Positions 46,512 through 53,794 of a DNA stretch of 64,000 nt are shown here, piece by piece. Below the pieces are notes generated by a model, which ran no database searches, was not told the origin of the DNA, and saw only the letters and a program-made list of their open reading frames with translations. Positions within the stretch are counted from its first letter, which is position 1. Every line of letters begins with the position of its first letter. The translations under genes and the position numbers were made by a program. This stretch comes from Pseudomonas sp. HN11 (GTDB lineage: Bacteria; Pseudomonadota; Gammaproteobacteria; Pseudomonadales; Pseudomonadaceae), in the NCBI RefSeq assembly GCF_021390155.1, contig NZ_CP089985.1:5411501-5475500 (forward strand), written 5' to 3'.

Positions 46512-47210
46512 GCCCAGCAAGGTCGTCAGCCTCAGTCACCCGATCAGTCCGCGTATCCCGCTGTGGCCGGGAGACCCACTGGTTGAATTTGAAGACGTCG
46601 CCTCCTTGGCAGAGGACGGCAATTTCCTAAGGCGTTTCAGCATGGGTGAACACAGCGCCACTCATATGAATGCGCCGAACAGTTTTTATGCCGGTGGCAT
46701 GGGGATCGAAGGTTATCAACCGGAAGACTTGGTGCGACCTGCGGTAGTAATTGATGTACGGGCCCGCTGCAACCCGGACTACGAAATCAGTGGGCAGGAC
46801 ATTGAAGACTGGGAACGCCAGCACGGGCTCATCGAACCGGGCTCCATGGTGCTGATGTACACCGGCTGGCAACACCTCTGCATGATCCGACAGCGTTCTT
46901 TGGACAGGACGCGCAAGGCTCGCACTTTCCTGGAATTAGCGAGGCGGCGATTCAGTTCTTGCTTGAACAGCGTCAAATTGCAGGAGTGGGGATTGATACC
47001 CACGGGGTTGATCGGGGGCAGAGCAGTACTTTCGCGACAAACCATGCGGTGTTGGCGGGGAATAGGATTATGTTGGAGTGCTTGACCAACTTGGATCAGT
47101 TGCCAGCCAAAGGCATCACGCTGGTAATTGGTGTATTGGCGCTTGAGGGCAGATCGGGATCGCCAGCGTCAGTGATGGCATTCGTCCCTATCCGCGAGAG
47201 CTCAGCCTAA
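46501..47210 (+). pseudogene. Cyclase-family protein broken by a frameshift
   Basis: The 5' part (from ATG 46501, after GGAGGGCAAAA) reads MVGKPSKVVSLSHPISPRIP, then LWPGDP, HSATHMNAPNSF and MVLMYTGWQH, the cyclase/kynurenine-formamidase-like family. At about 46880 the reading frame moves: in the +2 frame the protein continues DPTAFFGQDAQGSHFPGIS, then VGIDTHGVDRGQSSTFATN to the stop at 47208-47210. Adding one base near 46880 restores one continuous 236-residue protein (for example CTCTGG-CAT). It is either a real one-base deletion or a sequencing error. The usual HxTHxDAPxH motif reads HSATHMNAPNSF, lacking the Asp and last His. Confidence 0.85.
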
Positions 47211-47456
47211 TAAGATACGGCGACACCCGGACACCCAAAACGCCGTCATGTCAAAATGCGAAAAACAGTAGCAAGCGGTACTGAATTAGATAGCAAAAAC
47301 TCAAGGGAGTAAATTTTTTGACGCCCACGTTGGCATTCATGTAGACGCTGATCTAAGCAACAGGTAATGTTTATTCATGGCACATTGCCACAAACACCCC
47401 AAATCCCCGCGCCAGAAAACTCTTATAATCAAAATACAGAATGATGGAGCTTAGAA

Positions 47457-48584
47457 TTGAACCTAGAAACCAAAATAACAACTGAGCTGTGGACTTCTAT
47501 AAGAACAAATTACGATAAACAAGATTTCACTGGAGCAATTTTGGATGCGTTCCACTTCCTAAGCGATCTCATCCGAAAAAAATCTGGCGCTGAGGGTGAT
47601 GGTGCAGCCCTTATTGGAAGCGCACTGGGAGGCGCAGCTCCCAAAATAAAGCTCAACAAGCTGCAATCAGAATCAGAGCTAAATATACAAAGGGGTATGG
47701 AAATGACCCTACGCGGCCTGTACCAAACTTTCAGAAACCCACGAAGCCATGAGAAGTTCTCTGACTCCGAAGAAGATGCGCAAGTAATAATTGTATTCAT
47801 TGGATACATAGTTCGGCAGCTGGACATCGCAAAATCGCAATTTTCGCGAGAAGATTTCTTAAAGAGAGTTATGGATCCTGACTTTTTCCCTAATAGCAGA
47901 TATTCTGACCTCCTTGTTTCGGAAATCCCAACAGGCCAGTTACTAGAGGTTTTTCTCGATACATATAGAGCCAAGACGTCTGGAAAAATTGAAAGTCTGC
48001 GCCACTTCTTTAACTCCCTATTGCCGAAATTAAACACAGAACAACTCAAGCAAGCATATGAAGTCATATCAGATGAGCTCAAAACCGCAGATGACGAAAC
48101 GACCATTCGATATATAACTGGATCCTTGGGAGAATCATGCTGGGAAAGCCTACATGAAACAGCACGTCTTAGAATTGAAAATCGCCTCATAAAATCTATA
48201 AAAGAAGGAAGATACAGTACAAAACAAGGGCGAACCTTGGACGGCTCACTTGGAACATGGGCTATATGTATTTTCAACAAAATGATTCTAAAACAGGAAG
48301 CAATTCAGGCGATTTACGAAAACCTAAGCTCAAAGAACACCGAACGAGAAAATTATATATTTAAATTCATATCAACAAGCCTGACTAAGCTTTCCGAACA
48401 AGCTCCTGCCGGCTTCGACGAGCTATTTACTAAAAAAATAAGGGAAGGGGATGAGCGTTTTCATGACGCAGTAATCATTGGTGAGTTCTGGAACACACAA
48501 AGCAAGAAGCTTAAAGAGGCCATGCTTTCCTTCACTCCTGCACTTCCGACACATGACCCATTCGACGACGATATCCCTTTCTGA
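47457..48584 (+). CDS. TIGR02391-like protein of an AT-rich accessory patch
   Basis: A 375-residue protein beginning at TTG 47457, with GGAG 8 bases before it and TATAAT at 47424-47429 upstream. The N-terminal 130 residues (DFTGAILDAFHFLSDLIRKK, then IQRGMEMTLRGLYQTFRNPR) resemble the TIGR02391/Ymh family, seen in phage-resistance contexts. The rest (LQHF-like helices) is unassigned. Base composition is distinctly AT-rich against its GC-rich neighbours, so recent transfer is likely. A role in phage defence is inference. The 246-base gap upstream shows no other gene. Confidence 0.65.
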   Translation: MNLETKITTELWTSIRTNYDKQDFTGAILDAFHFLSDLIRKKSGAEGDGAALIGSALGGAAPKIKLNKLQSESELNIQRGMEMTLRGLYQTFRNPRSHEKFSDSEEDAQVIIVFIGYIVRQLDIAKSQFSREDFLKRVMDPDFFPNSRYSDLLVSEIPTGQLLEVFLDTYRAKTSGKIESLRHFFNSLLPKLNTEQLKQAYEVISDELKTADDETTIRYITGSLGESCWESLHETARLRIENRLIKSIKEGRYSTKQGRTLDGSLGTWAICIFNKMILKQEAIQAIYENLSSKNTERENYIFKFISTSLTKLSEQAPAGFDELFTKKIREGDERFHDAVIIGEFWNTQSKKLKEAMLSFTPALPTHDPFDDDIPF

Positions 48585-48902
48585 GTAGTTACAGCGAGGA
48601 AGACACCCCCTAATTATATAAGAGTCGAAGTTCCCGAAGCATCGCAGCCTTTACAGCACATCGAGTCACATCGGTCGCTGCTGGAGCGTGCATACATTCT
48701 AGTTTTTAATCCTACGGACAGATCAGTCCCTTTCATTTGCAGGACGTTTCCTAGAGAATTCCAAAGCCTTGCGCCAGTCGGACCAAGTAGCTAGTCTCGC
48801 CTCGTCGTCGAACAATCGATGATCGGACGTGCAAGTCCGACTTACGGAAGGCACAAATGCCTCACATCAAAACGCCCGTATTGTTGTAGGCGTGACCTGT
48901 TA
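48585..48902. other. Gene-free stretch between the TIGR02391-like gene and the structured leader
   Basis: No convincing gene was found in this 318-base stretch. It holds a hairpin TCGGAC-GTGCAA-GTCCGA at 48823-48840 (6-bp stem) and a 10-codon ORF (48857-48889) just before the structured leader. The upstream part, 48585-48800, has mixed composition and no signal I can name. Confidence 0.5.
48857..48889 (+). CDS. Very short ORF (10 residues) with good ribosome-binding site
   Basis: ATG at 48857 is followed by MPHIKTPVLL and a TAG stop. GGAAGG (48846-48851) lies 5 bases upstream, the same core as before the DUF6124 gene. It sits between the 48823 hairpin and the structured leader. It may be a leader peptide or chance; only ribosome profiling could tell. 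Confidence 0.2.
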   Translation: MPHIKTPVLL

Positions 48903-49002
48903 TGGCAGCTGTGCGCGGGAGGTCTTCGGGCCTGCCGGGGTTCTTCCGTCCTGGTCTTGCACACCCGCGTACTGCTGCCACCCTAATTCGCGTGCAAGCG
49001 AA
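48903..49002 (+). promoter_or_regulatory. Strongly structured RNA leader of the DUF6124 gene
   Basis: Segments 48903-48919 (TGGCAGCTGTGCGCGGG) and 48964-48980 (CCCGCGTACTGCTGCCA) pair over 17 positions with one T-T mismatch. Inside lie AGGTC-TTCG-GGCCT (48920-48933, a UUCG tetraloop) and CCGGGG/TCCTGG (48935-48940 with 48949-48954). A separate hairpin TTCGC-GTGCAA-GCGAA follows (48987-49002). The ribosome-binding site (49025-49032) lies 22 bases on. The nature (riboswitch, sRNA, protein-binding leader) is unknown. Confidence 0.6.
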
Positions 49003-49039
49003 CGGTTGCAGCTTCTTACCTAACGGAAGGAGTTACACC

Positions 49040-49336
49040 ATGGTCAAAGTCACCCCCGATCCACCCAGGTTCCTCAGCGAAGACGCCCTGCTCAATCGCC
49101 GAGCCATCAACTACTACCTCAAAGCCTGCGCCCCGGATGCGCCCCATTTCATTCTGAACGACAACCTGAGCTTCGAAGATGCCCTCGCCCATGCGGCGGA
49201 TTTGCTGCATTGCGCGGTGGAGACGGTGCAGGACTCGGCTGAGGTGCTGAGCGCGCAGCAGCGGGCGGTGATGCATTTGGTGGGGATGGCGAAGGGGGTC
49301 GTGGATCGAGCCCTGGAGTGTGTACAGCCTCGATGA
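49040..49336 (+). CDS. DUF6124 family protein
   Basis: A 98-residue protein starting MVKVTPDPPRFLSEDAL, with a central NDNLSFEDALAHAADLLHCA and C-terminal VMHLVGMAKGVVDRALE. This is the pattern of the Pseudomonas DUF6124 proteins, small helical proteins of unknown function. The ATG at 49040 follows GGAAGGAG with a 7-base spacer; upstream frame to 48902 is the RNA leader and is not coding. Monocistronic. Confidence 0.85.
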   Translation: MVKVTPDPPRFLSEDALLNRRAINYYLKACAPDAPHFILNDNLSFEDALAHAADLLHCAVETVQDSAEVLSAQQRAVMHLVGMAKGVVDRALECVQPR

Positions 49337-49349
49337 GCGCCGCCTAACC

Positions 49350-49452
49350 CAATGTGGGAGCGGCGGTGCGACTTGCTCGCGAAGGCGGTGTATCAGTCAA
49401 TTTATTCGGCGACTGACAGGCTGCATTCGCGAGCAAGCCCGCTCCCACATTT
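49350..49452. repeat. REPIN-like repeat (two inverted REP cores)
   Basis: AATGTGGGAGCGGCGG ... CTTGCTCGCGAA on the left and TTCGCGAGCAAGCCCGCTCCCACATT on the right (read in sections) form a long inverted repeat around a 45-base centre. Arm cores: 49351-49365 with 49437-49451, and 49372-49383 with 49425-49436. It is the standard P. fluorescens REP doublet, between the DUF6124 gene and the exonuclease gene. Confidence 0.85.
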
Positions 49453-49484
49453 TGATCTTCAGTGTGCTTGGGATTGTGGCGGGT

Positions 49485-50096
49485 TTAGAACCCGCGATGC
49501 TTCTTCAGATGCTCATTGATCTTCGCCGCCGGCACTTTCTGCAAGGTGCACAGCAGATCATGGGACAGTTCACGCAAGCCATGGGTACCGCGCAGTTCCT
49601 GGGCCAGGTGGGCCGTGAGGTTCGCCGCCATCTCCGCATCCGCCATCGCCCGGTGAGCCTTGCCGGTGTGGGGCAGTTGGGCGTAGCTGTTGAGGGTGCC
49701 GAGTTTGTGGTTCGGTGCGGCGGGCATCAAGCGGCGGGCCAGTAACAGAGAACAGGCGAACTTTTGCAGACGAGTCCGGCGAATCAGTCCCAACTCGTAA
49801 TCCCAGAACTTCTGGTCGAACGCGGCGTTGTGCGCCAACAACGGCGTGACACCCACAAATTCATTGACCTCATTCATCACCCGCTCCGCCGGCGGCGCGC
49901 TGCGTAGCATGGCGTTGCTGATGCCGGTGAGTTGTTCGATGAACGCGGGCACGTGCACGCCGGTTTTCATCAGGCTCTGGTAGCGGTCCACGATCTGGCC
50001 ACGCTCAAGGATGACCACCGCGATTTCCGTGGCCCGGCAACGGCTGCTCGGGGTGATGCCGGTGGTTTCAAAGTCGATGACCGCTATACGTTCCAA
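49485..50096 (-). CDS. DEDDh 3'-5' exonuclease
   Basis: A 203-residue exonuclease of the DnaQ-like group. Exo I is VIDFETTGI, Exo II HNAAFDQKFWDYE and Exo III HRAMADAEMAANL, so all acidic residues and the His are present. No polymerase or helicase domain is attached. It lies 26 bases beyond the NYN gene on the same strand, so they may be one transcript. Confidence 0.9.
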   Translation of the reverse strand: MERIAVIDFETTGITPSSRCRATEIAVVILERGQIVDRYQSLMKTGVHVPAFIEQLTGISNAMLRSAPPAERVMNEVNEFVGVTPLLAHNAAFDQKFWDYELGLIRRTRLQKFACSLLLARRLMPAAPNHKLGTLNSYAQLPHTGKAHRAMADAEMAANLTAHLAQELRGTHGLRELSHDLLCTLQKVPAAKINEHLKKHRGF

Positions 50097-50121
50097 ACCT
50101 GTTCCAACTCCGTCTTAGCAT

Positions 50122-50598
50122 TTATTTGAGCAACAACGCGCCTTCAATCGGCACATACCGGCTGGCGGCGCGTATCAATGAATTGGCCGTCAGCCCCGGT
50201 ACGCCATAGGCCACGGCCTCGACGCCATGCTTGTGGATAACCCGGTCGAGCAGCATGTCGAAATCACCGTCGCCAGAGGCCAGCACGATTTCGTCGACGT
50301 GGTCGGCGGCATCCATGATGTCAATGGTGATGCCCACGTCCCAGTCGCCCTTGGCCGAGCCGTCGCTGCGCTGGATGTAGGGCTTGAGTTTTACCGTGAA
50401 GCCCAGGTTGCGCAGGATCTGCTGGAATTGCTGCTGCTTGCTGTCGCCACGGTCGATGGCATACGCGTACGCCTCGACGATCTGCCCACGCGCGCTGATA
50501 TCAGCCCACAGCGCGGCGTAGTTGAAGTGGCAACCATAGGCCTGGCGGACGGTGTAATAGAGGTTTTGCACATCGGCGAACACTGCAATTTTCTTCAC
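50122..50598 (-). CDS. NYN-domain protein (LabA-like ribonuclease family)
   Basis: A 158-residue protein with IAVFADVQNLYYTV at the N-terminus, DWDVGITIDIMDAA in the middle and LASGDGDFDMLLDRV near the C-terminus. These are the acidic motifs of NYN/PIN-like nucleases. LabA-type proteins of this size exist in many bacteria with little known function. Likely co-transcribed with the exonuclease downstream. Confidence 0.88.
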   Translation of the reverse strand: MKKIAVFADVQNLYYTVRQAYGCHFNYAALWADISARGQIVEAYAYAIDRGDSKQQQFQQILRNLGFTVKLKPYIQRSDGSAKGDWDVGITIDIMDAADHVDEIVLASGDGDFDMLLDRVIHKHGVEAVAYGVPGLTANSLIRAASRYVPIEGALLLK

Positions 50599-50677
50599 CG
50601 CATTTCCTCATGACAGCCAGGCGCCAGGGCCCGGAAAGGGTGCCAGTATGCCAGCCACGAGAAGGTTTCCGGGAAAA

Positions 50678-50705
50678 ATCAGACCGGGGCGATGGGACGC
50701 CCCGG
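50678..50705 (-). terminator. Intrinsic terminator after the DUF2076 gene
   Basis: CCGGGGCG (50684-50691) pairs with CGCCCCGG (50698-50705), 6-base loop; on the minus strand it is followed by TCTGATTTTTCC. It lies 10 bases after the DUF2076 gene's stop. Confidence 0.75.
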
Positions 50706-50715
50706 CCCGGGTGGT

Positions 50716-51447
50716 TCAGACGAAGGAATCGTCGTCGCCGAAGGAAGAGGAGTCGTCGGAATAATCGCTGTCGGCAAAGCTGTCCGAATTGTTGCTGCCC
50801 CAGTTGTCATTGCCGGCGTACTTCTGGTCGTCATTGCCCCAGCCGCCTTGATCACTGGCCGGTGCCGGTTGCTCGATGATTTCCTCCACCACCTGCGGTT
50901 GCTGGTTGTGGTGGAACAGGCTGCTGATGCCTTCGGCCAGCAACACACCACCGGCCACGCCGGCAGCGGTTTTCATCGCGCCACCCAGGAACCCGCTGCC
51001 GACCGGAGCGGCTGGAGCAGGTTGTTGATAGTTTTGCTGCGGTGCCGGCTGGCTGAACCCAGGCCGCGCCGGTTCGCGCCAGCCGCCACCGGAAGACGCT
51101 GGCGCGCTTTGGGCAGGTTGCGGGTCACGGGAACCGCCGCCGCCAAAGATGCTCGACAGGAAACCGCCGCTGCTCGCCGGGGCAGGCTGCGCGGATTTGG
51201 CCCGTTGCAGCTCGTCCTGCAGTTGTTGGATTTGTTGCGCCTGCTGCTTGTTCTGCGCGTCGAGGCTCTTGAGCGCGTGTTCTTGCACCAGGATCGACTG
51301 GGTCATGTAGTACCCGGCCGCCGGTTGGCGCGTCATGTGCTCCTTGATCCGCGCTTCGGCCTGGGCGTCGCGGGGAGCTGAGTCCGTTTCGGCTTGTTGC
51401 AACCGTGAAAACAGTCCATCGATCAGGGTTTGCTCTTCGCTGTTCAT
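50716..51447 (-). CDS. DUF2076 family protein
   Basis: A 243-residue protein. The N-terminus (MNSEEQTLIDGLFSRLQQAE ... RIKEHM) and the coiled-coil stretch QQAQQIQQLQDELQRA are followed by a low-complexity Gln/Pro/Ser/Gly region, a hydrophobic GGAMKTAAGVAGGVLLAEG and an acidic Asp/Ser-rich C-terminus (DSDYSDDSSSFGDDDSF). This order is that of DUF2076, associated with cytoplasmic-membrane or periplasmic ligand binding, function unknown. Confidence 0.88.
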   Translation of the reverse strand: MNSEEQTLIDGLFSRLQQAETDSAPRDAQAEARIKEHMTRQPAAGYYMTQSILVQEHALKSLDAQNKQQAQQIQQLQDELQRAKSAQPAPASSGGFLSSIFGGGGSRDPQPAQSAPASSGGGWREPARPGFSQPAPQQNYQQPAPAAPVGSGFLGGAMKTAAGVAGGVLLAEGISSLFHHNQQPQVVEEIIEQPAPASDQGGWGNDDQKYAGNDNWGSNNSDSFADSDYSDDSSSFGDDDSFV

Positions 51448-51614
51448 GGCGACCTCGTTAGATTGCCGATAGAAATCGTGGTCTCGCCTGTCATCAGGCG
51501 CCGTCTTAGTTATGGGGGTGTTACGAGTTGTTTCAATGGTCTTTACTCAAGGTTTACGTTTGCTTACCTCCGGTGCTGATCGGTTAAAGTGTTGCCCTTG
51601 CTTTCAGGCCTGCG

Positions 51615-52283
51615 ATGAACTTGATGAATCCGTTAGACGTGCTGCGCGACTCCTTCCGTTTCACCCAACGCAACCTGGGCGCCATCGTCCAACTGTGTCT
51701 GCCGCTGGTGATTTTCGAAGCCCTGCTGCAACAGGTGCTCAACCACGTCGTCGGCCCGGATGCGTTTCCCGGCTACAGCGTGGTGGTGGGGTTGCTGGTG
51801 TATCCGCTGTATACCGGCGCGCTGATCCTGTTTCTGGATGCTCGCACCCGTGGCGAGTCGCCGCGCACTAAAGATGTCTGGGCTATGGCTCTCACCCTGT
51901 GGCCGCGCTTCGCCCTGCTGACGGCGATGAGCACGCTGCTGATTCTGCTGGGGCTGTCGCTGTATTTCCTACCGGGGCTGTGGCTGATGGTGGTGCTGGC
52001 GTTTGCCGAGTACCTACTGGTGCTGCGCGGCATGCCCGCGCTGGAGGCAATGAAGGAAAGTTTCCGCCTGAGCCGTGGGCATTTCTGGCTGATCCTGGTG
52101 TGCCTGCTGTGCGTGATGACGCCGCTGTGGTTGCTCAAGGGCGCCAGCGTTGCAGCGTATCCAACACCTGCGCCGCTGATTGGCTTGTTGTTGGACAGCG
52201 CCCACAGCTTCCTCCAACTGTTTACCAGCGTGGTGCTGTTCCGTTTATTCATGCTGATCGGTGGCGATGCCGACGCGCGGTGA
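51615..52283 (+). CDS. yciC: YciC-like membrane protein (UPF0259 type)
   Basis: A 222-residue protein starting MNLMNPLDVLRDSFRFTQRN, with about six hydrophobic segments (for example LCLPLVIFEALLQQVL, LVYPLYTGALILFLDA and LILVCLLCVMTPLWL). The N-terminus and topology match the YciC family, of unknown function. A second possible start is at residue 4. Monocistronic, 40 bases before the phosphatase-family gene on the same strand. Confidence 0.75.
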   Translation: MNLMNPLDVLRDSFRFTQRNLGAIVQLCLPLVIFEALLQQVLNHVVGPDAFPGYSVVVGLLVYPLYTGALILFLDARTRGESPRTKDVWAMALTLWPRFALLTAMSTLLILLGLSLYFLPGLWLMVVLAFAEYLLVLRGMPALEAMKESFRLSRGHFWLILVCLLCVMTPLWLLKGASVAAYPTPAPLIGLLLDSAHSFLQLFTSVVLFRLFMLIGGDADAR

Positions 52284-52323
52284 TATGCTCCGTGCCACTT
52301 CTGAAACGCTATAAGCCGAGCCG

Positions 52324-53412
52324 ATGACCCGTTTATTGCGCATCACCTTGCTGGGCCTGCTGATCATCGCAGGCCTACTGACCGTCCTGATCTACAGCCT
52401 GACCTGGCGCCCCGAGGCGAAGGAAACCCTGCCGGTGAGCTGCGTCGCGCCGCGTGCGCCGACCCTATTGCCGGGGCAGGCACTCAAGGTCATGACCTGG
52501 AACGTGCAATACCTGGCCGGCAAGAATTACGTCTTCTGGTATGACACCACGGACGGCAGCGGCCCCGACGACCGCCCAACGGTTGAGGACATGGCCGCCA
52601 GCCTCGACGAAGTGGCGCGGGTGATCCGTGACGAACAACCCGATATCCTGCTGCTGCAGGAACTCGACGAAAACGCCAAGCCCTCCCATTACCAAGACCA
52701 GCTTGCCCTGTTGCAAGAGCGCCTGGTCGATCTCTACCCCTGCAGTGCCCAGGCCTTCGACTGGAAAGCCGACTTTGTGCCCGACCGGCATATCTTCGGC
52801 AGCGTCGGCCGTAAATTGGCGACCCTCAGCCGTTACCAGATCGAACACGCCGAACGCCTGCAACTGCCGGCGCCCGAAGCGAACTTCATCAGCCGCCAGT
52901 TCCAACCCAAGCCGGCCTTGCTGTTGACCTACCTGCCGCTGAGCGACGGTGGCCAACTGGCCGTGCTCAACACCCGCCTGGACGGCGACGCCCCTGGGCG
53001 CAACGCGGTGCAGGAGCAGGTACAAACCACGGTCAAGCTGCTGGATAAATTCGAAGGCCGCGGCACGCCCTGGCTGATCGGCGGCGACTTCAACCTGCTG
53101 CCCCTGGGCCAATTCCTGCGCCTGGACGCCGGCAAGCGTGGGCAATATTCGCCGGACAGCGAGCTGCATTTGCTGTGGGACAAATACCCGATGATCCCGA
53201 GCAACAGCCAATCCAGCGGGATTGACCGTGAGAAGTGGCTGACCCACTTCCCCAACGACCCGAGCGTCGACGGGCCGGACCGCACGCTCGATTACCTGTT
53301 CTACAGCCCGCGACTCAAGCGGGTGGAGGCGAAAGTACGGCAGGAGGACACGTTGCGCATTTCCAACCACCTGCCGGTGATCGCCCGGTTCCTGCTGCCC
53401 GCCGCACAATAA
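52324..53412 (+). CDS. Endonuclease/exonuclease/phosphatase family protein
   Basis: A 362-residue protein with an N-terminal membrane anchor (LLRITLLGLLIIAGLLTVLIY, about 3-23). The catalytic domain has MTWNVQYLAGKNY (Asn), ILLLQELDE (Glu), WLIGGDFNLLP (Asp-Asn) and ISNHLPVIAR (His). The complete active site suits a Mg-dependent phosphodiesterase on the outer face of the inner membrane. Substrate unknown. Confidence 0.88.
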   Translation: MTRLLRITLLGLLIIAGLLTVLIYSLTWRPEAKETLPVSCVAPRAPTLLPGQALKVMTWNVQYLAGKNYVFWYDTTDGSGPDDRPTVEDMAASLDEVARVIRDEQPDILLLQELDENAKPSHYQDQLALLQERLVDLYPCSAQAFDWKADFVPDRHIFGSVGRKLATLSRYQIEHAERLQLPAPEANFISRQFQPKPALLLTYLPLSDGGQLAVLNTRLDGDAPGRNAVQEQVQTTVKLLDKFEGRGTPWLIGGDFNLLPLGQFLRLDAGKRGQYSPDSELHLLWDKYPMIPSNSQSSGIDREKWLTHFPNDPSVDGPDRTLDYLFYSPRLKRVEAKVRQEDTLRISNHLPVIARFLLPAAQ

Positions 53413-53443
53413 TCCCTCCCCTGGGAGCACGGGGTGTGTGCGT

Positions 53444-53647
53444 TTATTCGACCCTGTTTCGGTACGCGGTGGTGGTGATTCCCGCGTAGCCCCAGTTATC
53501 CGTATCCACCTCTTCGATGACGATATGGGTAAGATGCGGGTCCTTATTGAGCACGGTTTCCATGGTTTGGGTTATTTCGGCGATAACCCGGGCTTTCTGC
53601 TCCTGGGTGACGCCATCACGGGTAATACGAACGCTGATGAAAGGCAT
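53444..53647 (-). CDS. 4-oxalocrotonate tautomerase family protein
   Basis: A 67-residue protein starting MPFISVRITRDGVTQEQKA; after removal of Met the catalytic Pro is the first residue, as in 4-OT enzymes. Later HIVIEEVDTDNWGYAG completes the family pattern. GGAG lies 8 bases before the ATG. The upstream frame to 53773 has no support. Substrate unknown. Confidence 0.9.
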   Translation of the reverse strand: MPFISVRITRDGVTQEQKARVIAEITQTMETVLNKDPHLTHIVIEEVDTDNWGYAGITTTAYRNRVE

Positions 53648-53794
53648 GGAAAAGTCTCCACTTCGCCCCTCATCGACATGATAAGGCGGCAAGTGTGGAG
53701 ACTTTAGAATGTTGCCTTGGACGAATAAATGCGGCGGCGGGAACATCATTTGTGATGCCGCGTAATGAATCAAGGCACTTCCTGTGTGCGCTGA

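Noticed and set aside
46959..47210. Separate small gene of 83 residues
   Set aside because: It is the C-terminal part of the frameshifted cyclase, matching the family in continuous order.
48829..49023. 64-residue ORF over the leader
   Set aside because: No family pattern, no good ribosome-binding site, and the interval is better explained by RNA structure.
48902..49039. Upstream extension of the DUF6124 frame
   Set aside because: It coincides with the structured RNA leader; the strong ribosome-binding site is just before 49040.
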